A DNA stretch of 64,000 bases from the NCBI RefSeq assembly GCF_001632775.1, contig NZ_CP015249.1, positions 4,320,686 to 4,384,685 of the forward strand, given 5' to 3'. Below are positions 1 to 9,585 of this stretch, piece after piece (positions within the stretch are counted from its first letter, which is position 1; each line of letters opens with the position of its first letter). The stretch is from Dokdonella koreensis DS-123 (GTDB taxonomy: Bacteria > Pseudomonadota > Gammaproteobacteria > Xanthomonadales > Rhodanobacteraceae). The position numbers were made by a program, and so were the translations under genes. Under the pieces are notes generated by a model. It was not told the origin of the DNA. It saw nothing but the letters and a program-made list of their open reading frames with translations, and did not search any database.

Positions 1-2253
1 GGTGTCGTCGATCGCGCTGCGCAGCGTGCGGTAGGACGCCTTGGCGCCGACGTTGAAGCCGCTGATCGCCTGCTCGAAGCCGAACGTCGCCGCATCCTGG
101 TAGTGCGAGCGCAGGTTGGCGGCCGCGACGGTGCGCGGGTCCTTGGGCTGGCCGAACTCGTTGTTCTCGGACCAGCGCGGGCCGAGCGGCGTCAGGCCGG
201 TCGGCGCCCCGGTCACCGGGTCGACGCCGGTGTAGACGTAGGCCTCCTGCGTGTTGACGATGCCGTCGGCCCCGCGATAGGCGACCTGGCTCGGCAGCGC
301 GAGGTGATAGCGGCCGGCGTTGGCGAACACCTTCAGCGTGGAATCGCCGCGCACGTCCCAGGTCGCGCCGAACCGTGGCGCGAGCTGGCGGTTCTTCTTG
401 GCGAAGGTATCGCCGGCGCTGTTGTAGTTGGCGAACTGCTCGTTGCGCAGGCCCAGTTCCAGCAGCACGTTGTCGGTGACCTGCCACAGGTCCTTGATGT
501 ACTGCGCCTTCTGCTCGACCTTGAGGGTGGACCGGCCGAAGTTGACGTGATGGATCACGTAGTAGCCCTGCAGGCCGTGGCCGCCGCCCGAGGCCGGCGA
601 ACCGATGCCGAAGGTCGGTGCGACCGGGGTGTTCGGGTCGTCGCTGCGCAGGTATTCCCACCAGGAACCGCCCGGATAGAACTCCTCGCCCATCAGCGAC
701 TCGGACCGGTTGTAGTCGTAGCCGGCCTTGAACGTGTGATCCCCCACGCGGTATTCCAGGTCCAGGCGCCCGTTGCGGGTCTTGTCGTTGGCGCCTGCCG
801 GCGTCAGCGTGTCGGTCGCGAACTGGCAGGTCGGATAGGTGAAGCCCTCGATACCGGCACCGGGTGCCACCGTCACGCTCGGGCAGTCGGGGTTGTACTG
901 GTACGGCTCGTTGACGTGGTCGGTCTTGGAGCGCCCGAACATGCCCGACAGCGTCAGGCTGTCGGTCAGGTAGCCGGTGTAGTTGGCGATCCACGTCGTC
1001 GTCTTGTCGTCGCGGTAGTAGCCGCCGGCCTTGACGTCGTTGTGGCTGAAGTCGGTGTAGTCCATGCCGGTGAGGTCCACGCTCTGCTTGGCGCGGTCGG
1101 AAAAGCCGGTCAGTTCCAGGCGATGGTTGCCGGTGATGTTCCAGTCGAGCTTGCCGAGCCAGCGTGGGGTCCGGTAGGTGTAGTCGCGCCAGCCGTTGGT
1201 GCGGGCGTTCTCGATCGCCGTGGCCGAGGAGGCCGCCGCGTCGCTGCCGCCGCCGTCCTGCCGCACGAACTCGCCGGCGGCATAGAAGAACAGCGTGTCC
1301 TTGATGATCGGACCGCCCAGGTAGGCCGACGCGGTCTTGCTGCTGAACAGGTTCTCGTTGCGGTACTGGTAGATGCGGCCGGCGTCGCCGGGCTGGCCCA
1401 GCGCGCGGCCGTTGTCGCCGTAGTAGATGTTGCGCGGCGCCGCCATCAGGCCTTCGGGGCGCCAGATCACCTGGCCGCCGGCTTCCCACGCGTTGCTGCC
1501 GCGCTTGGTGATGACGTTGACGACGCCGCCGGTCGCGCGGCCGTACTCGACGCCGTAGCCGCCGGTGGACAGCTGGATCTGGTCGATCGCGTTGAACGGC
1601 AGCTCGGAGTAGCCGAGGTTGGTCAGCGGATTGGTGACCGGATAGCCGTTGATGTAGTACGCGTTCTCGGACACCGCCGAGCCGCCGAAGCTCGGCAGCG
1701 CGCTGAAGCGCGGCGGGTCGCTGTAGGCGGAGTCGCCGGCGATGACGCCGGGCGCCAGCAGCGAGATCGCCGTCAGGTTCGGCGCGATCGGCATGTTCTT
1801 GAGGTCTTCGGTGGTGATCACCACCGGCGATTCGACCGTCGACACGTCGATCGCATTGCCGCGGCTGGCGGTGACGACATAGGCCTCCAGCTCGGTCGGC
1901 TGGCCGGCGAGCAGCTGCACTTCGCTGCCGGCGCCGGCGGTGACCACCACGGCCGCTTCGGCCACCACCTGGCCGTCGCGCTGCAGGTGCACCCGGTAGG
2001 TGCCGTTGGGCAGGCCGGGAACGCGGAAGCGGCCGTCGCCGGTCACCGCGATCTCGCGCTTGAGGCCGGTTTCCCGGTTCTCGATGACCACGGTTCCGGT
2101 CTGGCCATCGGGGATGCGGCCGAAGATCGAGCCGGCCGTCTCCTGGGCGAGGGCGGCGTGCCCGAGCGCCATGCCGAGGGTGAGCGCCAGCAGGGAACGG
2201 CGCAGGGCCGGTGGACGGCGGCGGATCGGTTGTTCGTTCTTTTCGTTCTTCAT
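1..2253 (-). CDS. TonB-dependent receptor, Oar-like (C-terminus beyond window)
   Basis: This is an outer-membrane beta-barrel receptor for energised uptake of a large or scarce substrate, which I cannot identify. The 751 visible residues start with a signal peptide ending near ALAQ. A carboxypeptidase-regulatory-like beta-sandwich follows (about 40-110), then a plug domain with the motifs VEYGRATGGVVNVITKRG and PSFGGSAVSENAYYINGYP. The rest is aromatic-rich barrel strands. The regulatory domain in front of the plug resembles Oar-type receptors of Xanthomonads and myxobacteria. The ATG at 2253 is preceded by GAGGCGATC, a good ribosome site. An AraC regulator ends 28 bp upstream on the same strand, so the two may be co-transcribed. 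The stop codon lies left of base 1. Confidence 0.9.
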   Translation of the reverse strand, partial: MKNEKNEQPIRRRPPALRRSLLALTLGMALGHAALAQETAGSIFGRIPDGQTGTVVIENRETGLKREIAVTGDGRFRVPGLPNGTYRVHLQRDGQVVAEAAVVVTAGAGSEVQLLAGQPTELEAYVVTASRGNAIDVSTVESPVVITTEDLKNMPIAPNLTAISLLAPGVIAGDSAYSDPPRFSALPSFGGSAVSENAYYINGYPVTNPLTNLGYSELPFNAIDQIQLSTGGYGVEYGRATGGVVNVITKRGSNAWEAGGQVIWRPEGLMAAPRNIYYGDNGRALGQPGDAGRIYQYRNENLFSSKTASAYLGGPIIKDTLFFYAAGEFVRQDGGGSDAAASSATAIENARTNGWRDYTYRTPRWLGKLDWNITGNHRLELTGFSDRAKQSVDLTGMDYTDFSHNDVKAGGYYRDDKTTTWIANYTGYLTDSLTLSGMFGRSKTDHVNEPYQYNPDCPSVTVAPGAGIEGFTYPTCQFATDTLTPAGANDKTRNGRLDLEYRVGDHTFKAGYDYNRSESLMGEEFYPGGSWWEYLRSDDPNTPVAPTFGIGSPASGGGHGLQGYYVIHHVNFGRSTLKVEQKAQYIKDLWQVTDNVLLELGLRNEQFANYNSAGDTFAKKNRQLAPRFGATWDVRGDSTLKVFANAGRYHLALPSQVAYRGADGIVNTQEAYVYTGVDPVTGAPTGLTPLGPRWSENNEFGQPKDPRTVAAANLRSHYQDAATFGFEQAISGFNVGAKASYRTLRSAIDDT

Positions 2254-2281
2254 GATCGCCTCGATGCGGCTGAAAGCCCGG

Positions 2282-3232
2282 TCACGCGGCGGGGAGCCGC
2301 GCATCGTCCGGGTAGCGGGAAACGTTAGGGACGCGCGCGGCGGTACGTGGTGCGGCCGGCGCGGAACCGGGGGGCGGACGCTGTGCGGTAGCGTCGGCGC
2401 AGGCCAGCGCGTTCCGGCGGAACGCGCCGGCGGTTGCGCCGAAGCGGTGGCGGAACTGGCGCGCGAACGCCCAGCGCGACTCGAAGCCGGCCGCGAGGCC
2501 CACATCGCCGACGCTCAGCTGGCTGGTCTCCAGCAGGTGCCGGGCGACCTCCAGGCGCTGCCGCAGCACGAAGCCCTGGACGGTCTCGCCGAAGACGCGA
2601 TGGAAGATGCGCTGGAAGTGACCGACGGTGTAGCCGACGACCGAAGCCGCGTGGCGTGTCGGATAGCCCTGCGTGCAGCGCGCGCGCAGCAGGTTGCGTG
2701 CGCGCTGCAGGCGCGCATGCACGCGCCGGCGCTGGCCGAGGCTGCGGCCCGGGCAGCGGTCGATCTGCTCGAGCACGGCCCGGTGCCAGCGGCCGAAGTC
2801 GTCGAGGATGCCCAGCGCGCGGTGCGTGGACACGCGGCCGGCCAGCAGGCAGAGCGCCCGCAGGCGGTCGAGCTGGACCGGCTCGAGCCGGTATTCGCCG
2901 GGCGGCACGAAGCGGCGGGCAGCCGGGATGCCGAGCTCGCCGAGCGCCGTGCCCCACTCGGCGGCGGTACCGGCGACCACGCCCCAGGCCGGCCGGTCGC
3001 CGCGATCGGCGAACACCACCAGCGGCCCTTCGACGACGTGCACCTGGCCGGCGGCCAGCGACCACTGCCCCTCGGCGGTGCGGATGCGCGTGATGCCTTC
3101 GAAACCGGCGACCAGGGCCAGCCCCGGACCGCCGATCCAGTCGGCGCTACCCGCCTGGTAGCGGCACTCGAAGGCGGCCGCCGCGCCGGGCGGCCGGGAC
3201 GCGCCGGATGGCGCGTGATGCGATGCGAACAT
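2282..3232 (-). CDS. AraC-family transcriptional regulator
   Basis: A 316-residue DNA-binding regulator. The C-terminal third (about 165-275) is a double helix-turn-helix of AraC type; the second unit contains LSVGDVGLAAGFESRWAFARQ and is followed by FRHRFG, the usual end of the domain. The N-terminal part looks like a cupin-like sensor, but I cannot name a ligand. The start at 3232 has GAGGAGG about six bases upstream, the strongest ribosome site in this region. It lies directly ahead of the TonB-dependent receptor gene, with a 28-bp gap on the same strand. Control of that receptor is therefore the simplest inference. Confidence 0.87.
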   Translation of the reverse strand: MFASHHAPSGASRPPGAAAAFECRYQAGSADWIGGPGLALVAGFEGITRIRTAEGQWSLAAGQVHVVEGPLVVFADRGDRPAWGVVAGTAAEWGTALGELGIPAARRFVPPGEYRLEPVQLDRLRALCLLAGRVSTHRALGILDDFGRWHRAVLEQIDRCPGRSLGQRRRVHARLQRARNLLRARCTQGYPTRHAASVVGYTVGHFQRIFHRVFGETVQGFVLRQRLEVARHLLETSQLSVGDVGLAAGFESRWAFARQFRHRFGATAGAFRRNALACADATAQRPPPGSAPAAPRTAARVPNVSRYPDDARLPAA

Positions 3233-3362
3233 GGAAACCTCCTCGTCGGACGGGGGTTTCCTGTTTAGTCATCGCAGCGGCGCAGGTCCTGATGTGCTGC
3301 GGAAATCGCCGGGAAATCGATGTGAAATCGCCGTGGCGGCCGTCCGGCGCCGCCACCGGCGC

Positions 3363-5570
3363 TCACGGGCGGACGGCACCGGCCGGCCGCAGCTCGAAAC
3401 CGGCGATGTCGCCGCCGTCGCGATCGAGCAGCCACACCAGCAGCTTCTCCCCGGTCGCGTCGCTGCTGACCGCGGTGATGCCCAGGCCCTGGTCCACCTG
3501 CCCGACCCGCCGCCGCTGGCCGCTGGCGATGTCGATCGCCTCGACGCGCCGCGTCGGGAATTCCGGAACGACCTCGAAGGCGGTCGCGCCGGCCAGCGCC
3601 CACGGCATCTCGTAGCGGAAGTACGGGCCGTCGCCGAGCCGCTCGGCGGGCTGGTCCTTGCCGCGCCAGCGGAACAGGCCGCCACGGGCGAGGTAGTTGA
3701 AGAGCAGGCCCGTCTGCGCATCGCCGGCGCGGGCGAACGCCACGCCCGGCTCGAGCAGGTCGGCACCGGGTCCCGGCGTCAGCGCATAGAGGCCGTGTTC
3801 GCCGTCGGCCAGTGCGATCGCATAGAGCTGGCCGTCGGGTGCCGGGCTCAGGTAGTGGACGTCGAGCCCGTCGGGCGAGCGCACGGTCAGGCGGCGTGTA
3901 TCCAGTTCCGCTTCCCAGGCCTGCCCCGGTCCGTCGCCGCGCAGCACGAACAGCACCGCGGCGCCGTCGGCGCGCCATTCCGGCAGGCGCGGCACGCCTT
4001 GCGGCAGCGCCGTCAACGCGTAGGCATCGCCGTGCTCGAGATCGTGGATCCAGATTTCGTCGCGACCGGTACGCCGCGAGACGAAGGCGATCCGGCGGCC
4101 GTCCGGCGACAGCGCCCCTTCGCGGTCGCTGGTGGTCGACGGTGCCGGCAGCGAGGCCGTGCCCGCCGCGTCGAGCAGGGCCAGCTGGAAGCGCTGCTCC
4201 GGCACCCGGTAGGCGCCGACATCCGCTTCGCGCGCCAGGGTCGGCTCGACTGCCGGCGAGATGCCCAGTGCCGTGATCTGCCCGGACCGCACGTCGACGG
4301 CGTAGAGCGCCGCGTCGCCGGCATGATCGGATGAGAACACCAGCGCGCTGCCGTCGCGCGTCCAGTCGAACCCGACCATGCGCGATCCGAGCCGGGTCAG
4401 GCGCCGCAGGCTGTCCGGTTGGTCCACGTCCATGACGTACAGGTCGCTGTACGGCAGGTAGCCGCGGCGGAACGCCAGGCGGCGCCCGTCGGGCGAGAAC
4501 CGCGGCGTGAGGTCGATGTCGCCCGGCCGGTGCGGATAGGGGAACGACTCGACCGCCCCGCCGCCCACCGGCTGGCGCATCAGGCGCGTGCCGGCTTCGT
4601 CGCGCGCCAGGAATCCCGACCCCATGCCGACCAGCCAGTGCCGGTCGGGCGACCAGTCGAACCGCACGACCTCCGCGCGATTGCAGCGCCCGAGCAGCCG
4701 CGACGGCCCGCCGAGCGCCGGCATCGCCAGGATCCTGCAGTCGTCCTCGCTCTTGCGCGTGACGGCGATCTCGCCCGGCACCGGCGACCAGATCGCGTGC
4801 TGGTCGCTGCTGCCGGCCGGCGTGGGAATCGTCAACGCGCGCGATCCGGTCAGGCTCTGCAGGCGCACGCGCCCGGCCCGGGCCTCGGCGTCGACCCGGT
4901 GGTAGAGCACCTGGCTGCCGTCAGGCGAGATCGCCGGCCCGATCTCCAGCGCCGGATCGGTCGTCACCAGCCAGGGCGGCCCGACGATCCAGGCCGGCGC
5001 CGGGCGGCGCGGCGCGAGCGCGTGCGTGCTGAGCACCCAGGCGCCGAGGCCGAGAACCAGCACGCCGCCCAGTGCCGCCCAGCGCCCGGCCGCCCGGTGG
5101 CGCGACCGGGCCGGCCGGCGGTCCGACGGCGGCACGTCGTGGGAAGGCTCGGGCGCCGCCGGACCAGGCTCGGCGTCCCGCGGCGGGTCGTCCTCGAAGC
5201 AGGCCTCGGCGATCAGGCGGTAGCCGAGCTTGGGAATCGTATCGATGTACTCGGCGGTGCCGCGGCTGTCGCCGAACGCGCGGCGCAGCTCCTTGATCGC
5301 CTGCGTGACCACCTCGGGCGTCGGCAGCGTGCCGCGCCATACCGTGTCGAGCAGGTGGTCGCGGCTGACGGTGGTGCCCTGGTTCCTCGCCAGCTCCACC
5401 AGCACCTGGACCGACTTGAGGGTCAGCCGGACCGGCGGCTCCTCCGTGCCGAGCAGGCGCAGCGCGCCCAGGTCGACGCGATGGTCGCCCACGCGCAGGA
5501 CGCCGGCCATCGGCTGCTGCGGACCGTACCGTTCCTGAAGCGAGGGAATCGACAAGACGTTCACGGTCAT
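3363..5570 (-). CDS. CadC-like membrane regulator: winged helix, TM helix, TolB-type propeller
   Basis: A one-component membrane regulator of about 735 residues. Residues 23-122 form an OmpR/PhoB-type winged helix (RLTLKSVQVLVELARN, VVTQAIKELRRAFGD, YIDTIPKLGYRLI). A Pro/Arg-rich linker follows and then a single membrane helix (about 164-182). The periplasmic part (200-735) is a TolB/WD40-like propeller with repeated blade motifs such as ISPDGSQVLYH, FSPDGRRLAFR and LSPDGRRIAFV. As in CadC, the DNA-binding domain would be cytoplasmic and the sensor periplasmic. The ATG at 5570 is preferred over an in-frame TTG three bases earlier. It has no receiver domain. The target and signal are unknown. 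It lies alone between AraC and the AEC transporter. Confidence 0.85.
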   Translation of the reverse strand: MTVNVLSIPSLQERYGPQQPMAGVLRVGDHRVDLGALRLLGTEEPPVRLTLKSVQVLVELARNQGTTVSRDHLLDTVWRGTLPTPEVVTQAIKELRRAFGDSRGTAEYIDTIPKLGYRLIAEACFEDDPPRDAEPGPAAPEPSHDVPPSDRRPARSRHRAAGRWAALGGVLVLGLGAWVLSTHALAPRRPAPAWIVGPPWLVTTDPALEIGPAISPDGSQVLYHRVDAEARAGRVRLQSLTGSRALTIPTPAGSSDQHAIWSPVPGEIAVTRKSEDDCRILAMPALGGPSRLLGRCNRAEVVRFDWSPDRHWLVGMGSGFLARDEAGTRLMRQPVGGGAVESFPYPHRPGDIDLTPRFSPDGRRLAFRRGYLPYSDLYVMDVDQPDSLRRLTRLGSRMVGFDWTRDGSALVFSSDHAGDAALYAVDVRSGQITALGISPAVEPTLAREADVGAYRVPEQRFQLALLDAAGTASLPAPSTTSDREGALSPDGRRIAFVSRRTGRDEIWIHDLEHGDAYALTALPQGVPRLPEWRADGAAVLFVLRGDGPGQAWEAELDTRRLTVRSPDGLDVHYLSPAPDGQLYAIALADGEHGLYALTPGPGADLLEPGVAFARAGDAQTGLLFNYLARGGLFRWRGKDQPAERLGDGPYFRYEMPWALAGATAFEVVPEFPTRRVEAIDIASGQRRRVGQVDQGLGITAVSSDATGEKLLVWLLDRDGGDIAGFELRPAGAVRP

Positions 5571-5704
5571 CAAGACGACAAACGGCGCCGGATCCGATCA
5601 TTGACGCCGCAGGCCGGTGCGCTGGCAACCGCCGAAAGTCGGGGGGCCGGCTCGCGCGGTCGGACGGACGCGTGTCGCGCGCGGCGCCCCAAGCGGTCGC
5701 GCCG

Positions 5705-6610
5705 CTACAGCACGAGATGCCAGAGCGGCAGCGTCAGCATCGACAGCACGGTGGTGTAGCCGACCATCGCGGCCGCCAGTTCCGGCGCCAGGCCGGCCAT
5801 CGACAGCAGCGCCCCGGTCGTCATCATCGTCGGCATCGCGGTCTGGAACACGGCCACCGCGCGCAGGTCCCCGCCGAGCCCGAAGGCCGCGCACAGCGCC
5901 AGCGCGAGCGCCGGCAGCAGCACCAGCTTGGCGGCGATGCCGATGCCCAGCGGCACCAGGTAGCGCCGGGGCAGCTTGAGCCTGAGCTGCATGCCCAGCG
6001 CCAGCACGACGATCGGCAGCAGCGCGCCGGACAGCAGCTGCAGCGGGCCGGCCACGGCGGCCGGCGGGTCGGCCGGCATCAGCGTCAGGCCGAACAGCAG
6101 CGCCAGGAACGGCGGAAAGCCGAGCACGCGGCGGACGATCGCCGCCAGGCTCGGCCGGGCGCCACCGCCATACAGCGCGAGCACGAACAGGCCGAAGCTG
6201 GCGAGGATCAGGAACGTGCCGAACTGGTCGTAGACCACCGCATAGCGCAGCGCCGGCGGCCCGGCCAGCGCCGGGATCAGGGCGTAGCCGATGAACGCGG
6301 TATTGCCCATCGGCACCTCCATCAGGAGGCAGGCCGTGCTCGGCCGGTCCCAGCGCAGCACCCGCGCCAGCACCAGCACCAGCGCGACACCGGCGACGAG
6401 CGCCAGCCACGGGATCGCGATCAGGCCGACCAGCTCGCGCTCGAACGACAGGCGCGGCACGTTGAGCAGGATCGCGGCGGGCATGCAGACGTAGATCGCC
6501 ACGATGTTGAGCGTTTCCGGCGCCGAATCGGGCACCAGGCGCCATACCCGCAGCAGGCTGCCGATCGCCAGCAGCACCAGGATGAATGCGAAGACCGAGA
6601 CGATCGCCAT
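5705..6610 (-). CDS. AEC-family (auxin efflux carrier-like) permease
   Basis: An inner-membrane transporter of about 301 residues with roughly ten hydrophobic segments. It has the pseudo-twofold layout of the AEC family. Family hallmarks are the conserved PMGNTAFIGY segment in the first half and the QTAMPTMMTTGALL segment late in the protein. Bacterial members export or take up small organic acids such as malate, but the substrate cannot be read from sequence. The ATG at 6610 is chosen over an in-frame GTG at 6622, which would sit directly on the GAAGG ribosome site. It is divergent from the SulP transporter, with a short shared intergenic region. Confidence 0.85.
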   Translation of the reverse strand: MAIVSVFAFILVLLAIGSLLRVWRLVPDSAPETLNIVAIYVCMPAAILLNVPRLSFERELVGLIAIPWLALVAGVALVLVLARVLRWDRPSTACLLMEVPMGNTAFIGYALIPALAGPPALRYAVVYDQFGTFLILASFGLFVLALYGGGARPSLAAIVRRVLGFPPFLALLFGLTLMPADPPAAVAGPLQLLSGALLPIVVLALGMQLRLKLPRRYLVPLGIGIAAKLVLLPALALALCAAFGLGGDLRAVAVFQTAMPTMMTTGALLSMAGLAPELAAAMVGYTTVLSMLTLPLWHLVL

Positions 6611-6737
6611 GCCGGAAGACACCTTCGGAAACCGCGGCGCGGCATTGTCTCATGCTGCATCGCACCAACACCACGGTGCCTTGGGAGTAGAATGGCGGCC
6701 TGCGCCGCGTTCCGGCCGGCGCCCCAGCGCGAGTCCC

Positions 6738-8453
6738 ATGTCCGCCACATCGCCCCCGACCGGGGCCTGGAATCCGTTCGTCCCGAAACTGGTGACCCTG
6801 CTGCGCCAGGGCTACGGTCCGGACGACCTGCGCCACGACCTGCTGGCGGGCCTCACCGTGGCGATCGTGGCGCTGCCGCTTTCGATGGCGCTGGCGATCG
6901 CATCGGGTGCCTCGCCCGCCAGCGGCCTGACCACGGCGATCGTCGCCGGGCTGCTGATCTCGGCGCTCGGCGGCTCGCGCGTGCAGATCGGCGGCCCGAC
7001 CGCGGCCTTCATCCCGGTCATCTTCAACATCATCGACCAGCACGGCTACGACGGCCTGGTGCTGGCGACCCTGATGGCCGGCGCGATCCTGATCGTCGCC
7101 GGCGTGATGCGGCTGGGCACGCTGGTCAAGTACATGCCGCAGCCGGTGATCACCGGCTTCACCGCCGGCATCGCCGTCAGCATCTTCACCAGCCAGATCA
7201 AGGATGCGCTGGGGCTGGACATCGAACGCCTGCCGGCCGACTTCTTCGAGCGCTGGCAGGTGTACTTCCAGCACCTGGGCAGCATCAATCCCGCGGCGGC
7301 CGTGCTCGCGTTCGGCACGCTCGTGCTGCTGGTGGCGCTGCGCCGCTACCGGCCGCGCTGGCCGGCGTTCCTGATCGCGGTGGTCGCCGCCTCGGTGGTG
7401 GTGCTGGCCAGCGGGCTGCCGGTCGACACGATCGCCTCGCGCTTCGGCGGCATCCCGACCGAGCTGCCGGTGCCGCACTGGCCGCAGTTCGACCTGGCGA
7501 TGGTGCGCGCCCTGCTGCCGAGCGCGTTCACGATCGCCTTCCTCGCCGGTGTCGAATCCCTGCTCTCGGCCGTGGTCGCCGACGGCATGACCGGCGGACG
7601 CCACCGCTCCAACGGCGAGCTGGTCGCGCAGGGCATCGCCAATACGGCCTCCGCCCTGGTCGGCGGCCTGCCGGCGACCGGCGCGATCGTGCGCACGGCG
7701 ACCAACGTCCGCGCCGGCGCGCGCACACCGGTGGCGGGTGTCGCCCATGCGCTGTTCATCCTGGCCTTCGTGCTGCTGGCCGCGCCGCTGGCTGACTACG
7801 TGCCGCTGCCGGCGATGGCCGGCCTGCTGCTGATGGTGGCGTGGAACATGAGCGAGACCGAACGCATCCGCCAGCTGATGCGCGCCCCGGTCGGCGATCG
7901 CGTGGTCCTGCTCACGACCTTCGCGCTGACCGTGATGTTCGACCTGACGCTGGCGGTCGAGGTCGGCGTGGTGCTGGCCGCGTTCCTGTTCATGCACCGC
8001 ATGAGCGACGTCGTCGCGCTGGAATCGGACGTGGGCCTGATCGACGAGGACCGCGAGGACGCCGAGGAACCCACCGCCGAATCGGACCAGCGGGCCGGGC
8101 TGCCGGACGGCGTGGAGGTCTACCGGGTCTCCGGCCCGCTGTTCTTCGCGGTCGCCAACCGGATCGACGACGTGCTGCGCGCGATCGGCACGCCGCGCGT
8201 GTTCATCCTGCGCCTGCGCCGCGTGCCGCTGATCGATGCGTCCGCCGTGACCGCGCTGGAGAACCTGATCGAGCGCTGCCGCCGCGACGGGATCTGCCTG
8301 GTCTTCTCGGGCCTGCAGCCGCAGCCGCGCGACGTCCTCCGGCGCATGGGCATCGTCCCCGACGGCGCTGACCTGCACTTCGTCGACGATTTCCCCGCCG
8401 CGCTCGCGCTGGCGCGCAAGGTCGTCGAGGCACCTGCCGCCGCGGCCCGGTGA
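6738..8453 (+). CDS. SulP-family anion transporter with C-terminal STAS domain
   Basis: An inner-membrane anion transporter of 571 residues. The membrane domain (about 30-410) has the SulP signatures LPLSMALAIASG, QIGGPTAAFIPVI and ITGFTAGIAV. A cytoplasmic STAS domain follows (about 450-560), ending in the ligand-loop region PLIDASAVTALENL. Family members carry sulfate, bicarbonate or dicarboxylates; the substrate is not determined here. The reading frame is open further upstream, but the ATG at 6738 gives the normal short cytoplasmic N-terminus (MSATSPPTGAWNPF). A TAGAAT -10-like box lies at about 6686-6691. No carbonic anhydrase gene is adjacent. Confidence 0.9.
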   Translation: MSATSPPTGAWNPFVPKLVTLLRQGYGPDDLRHDLLAGLTVAIVALPLSMALAIASGASPASGLTTAIVAGLLISALGGSRVQIGGPTAAFIPVIFNIIDQHGYDGLVLATLMAGAILIVAGVMRLGTLVKYMPQPVITGFTAGIAVSIFTSQIKDALGLDIERLPADFFERWQVYFQHLGSINPAAAVLAFGTLVLLVALRRYRPRWPAFLIAVVAASVVVLASGLPVDTIASRFGGIPTELPVPHWPQFDLAMVRALLPSAFTIAFLAGVESLLSAVVADGMTGGRHRSNGELVAQGIANTASALVGGLPATGAIVRTATNVRAGARTPVAGVAHALFILAFVLLAAPLADYVPLPAMAGLLLMVAWNMSETERIRQLMRAPVGDRVVLLTTFALTVMFDLTLAVEVGVVLAAFLFMHRMSDVVALESDVGLIDEDREDAEEPTAESDQRAGLPDGVEVYRVSGPLFFAVANRIDDVLRAIGTPRVFILRLRRVPLIDASAVTALENLIERCRRDGICLVFSGLQPQPRDVLRRMGIVPDGADLHFVDDFPAALALARKVVEAPAAAAR

Positions 8454-8478
8454 CCGCGCGCCACCGGACCGCGAAGGC

Positions 8479-9015
8479 CTAGGCCGGCTCGGGACCGGTG
8501 CGCGGCACGCGGCGCAGGGCTGCCGCCGAGATCACGCTCAGGACCAGGCCAATTACGAAGACCGTCGCCGCCATGATCCCCGCCTGCAGCGTCTTGTCGA
8601 AGAACATCGGCCGCATGCGCTCCAGTTCGGCGAGCCGCGCGGCGATCGACGCGGCATCGGCCCCGCTCTGGTGGATCTGGTCCTGGTAGAACGCATAGAT
8701 CTCCTCCGGCAGCGCATCGCCGCTGTAGGCGTAGAACGCCCACGTGGCGAGACCGAACAGCAGCGCCGCCACCAGCGAGACGCCGGCGCCGATGCCCAGC
8801 CCCTCGGAGAAGCCGAGCGAGCCGTTCAGCGCGCGCCGGCTGCGCATCGCGAACCAGACGGCGCTCAGCGCCAGCACCATCGCCGAGTAGCCGACGATCT
8901 CGCCGAGCCGCAGGTACTCCGGGCTCGGCCGCCCGAACAGCAGGAAGGGAAGGAACATCACCGCGGCGATGAACAGGCCGGCGGCGGCGCCGTGACGGAC
9001 GATCGAGGCAAGCAT
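8479..9015 (-). CDS. DUF4199-family membrane protein
   Basis: A 178-residue inner-membrane protein with four hydrophobic helices and a hydrophilic loop (about 95-135) between helices 3 and 4. This is the layout of DUF4199 proteins, whose function is unknown. The start at 9015 is preferred over the longer open frame because AGAGGAG lies seven bases upstream and the protein then begins directly with its first helix (MLASIVRHGAAAGLF). It lies downstream of a membrane-anchored LuxR-type regulator on the same strand. DUF4199 genes often sit next to a small helix-turn-helix gene, so a functional pair is plausible. It converges with the SulP gene. Confidence 0.78.
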   Translation of the reverse strand: MLASIVRHGAAAGLFIAAVMFLPFLLFGRPSPEYLRLGEIVGYSAMVLALSAVWFAMRSRRALNGSLGFSEGLGIGAGVSLVAALLFGLATWAFYAYSGDALPEEIYAFYQDQIHQSGADAASIAARLAELERMRPMFFDKTLQAGIMAATVFVIGLVLSVISAAALRRVPRTGPEPA

Positions 9016-9138
9016 GGTCGGGCTCCTCTGGACGGATGGGACAGCCCGGTCACGATAGTCGGCCCGCGCTGCCGGCAACCATCGCCCGAACGGGTGAACG
9101 TTCGCCCGCAGGCTCACCCTTGGGAACGATTTGCGGTG

Positions 9139-9585
9139 CTACGGCAGCAGGCCGCAGCGCCGCGCGGCCGCCACCGCCTGGGTTCGCCGCCGCACGCCGA
9201 GCTTGGCGTAGAGGTTGGCCACGTGCGTCTTGACGGTGTTGATCGAGACGAACAGGCGCCCGGCGATTTCCTCGTTCGACAGCCCGGCCGCCAGGTGACC
9301 GAGGATCTCGCGTTCGCGCGCGCTCAGGTCCGGGCCGGCCGGCGGCGCCGGGCTGGCGGACACCGGCGGCTGTGACGGCACAGCGGCGGGCTCCGCGGCG
9401 CGTCTTTCGGGCGCGCGCAGCAGCCAGCCGAGCGCGAAGAAGCCGGCCGCGACGACCGCCGCCGCCAGCTCGCGCGTGCCGGCCAGGCGCAACGGCGCCA
9501 GCTTCAGCAGTTGCAGGCAGACCAGCAGCAAGGCCGCCAGCAGGCCATAGCCGAGCACCAGGCGCCAGACGGACCGGTCGATCAT
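9139..9585 (-). CDS. Membrane-anchored LuxR-type HTH regulator
   Basis: A 148-residue protein. Two hydrophobic helices near the N-terminus (about 6-26 and 36-54) are followed by a Pro/Ala linker and a complete LuxR/NarL-type helix-turn-helix (about 85-148). That domain contains [22 protein letters not shown] and [19 protein letters not shown]. There is no receiver or autoinducer domain, so the signal would have to come through the membrane part or a partner. The ATG at 9585 is chosen because the upstream open frame adds only low-complexity Ala/Pro/Arg sequence. The ribosome site is weak. It precedes the DUF4199 gene by 123 bp on the same strand. Confidence 0.8.
   Translation of the reverse strand: MIDRSVWRLVLGYGLLAALLLVCLQLLKLAPLRLAGTRELAAAVVAAGFFALGWLLRAPERRAAEPAAVPSQPPVSASPAPPAGPDLSAREREILGHLAAGLSNEEIAGRLFVSINTVKTHVANLYAKLGVRRRTQAVAAARRCGLLP

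Noticed and set aside
5598-8378. Open frame of 926 codons on the minus strand
   Set aside because: It runs antisense to the SulP transporter and out of frame with the AEC gene; the translation is His/Arg/Gln-rich low complexity, typical of antisense frames in GC-rich genes.
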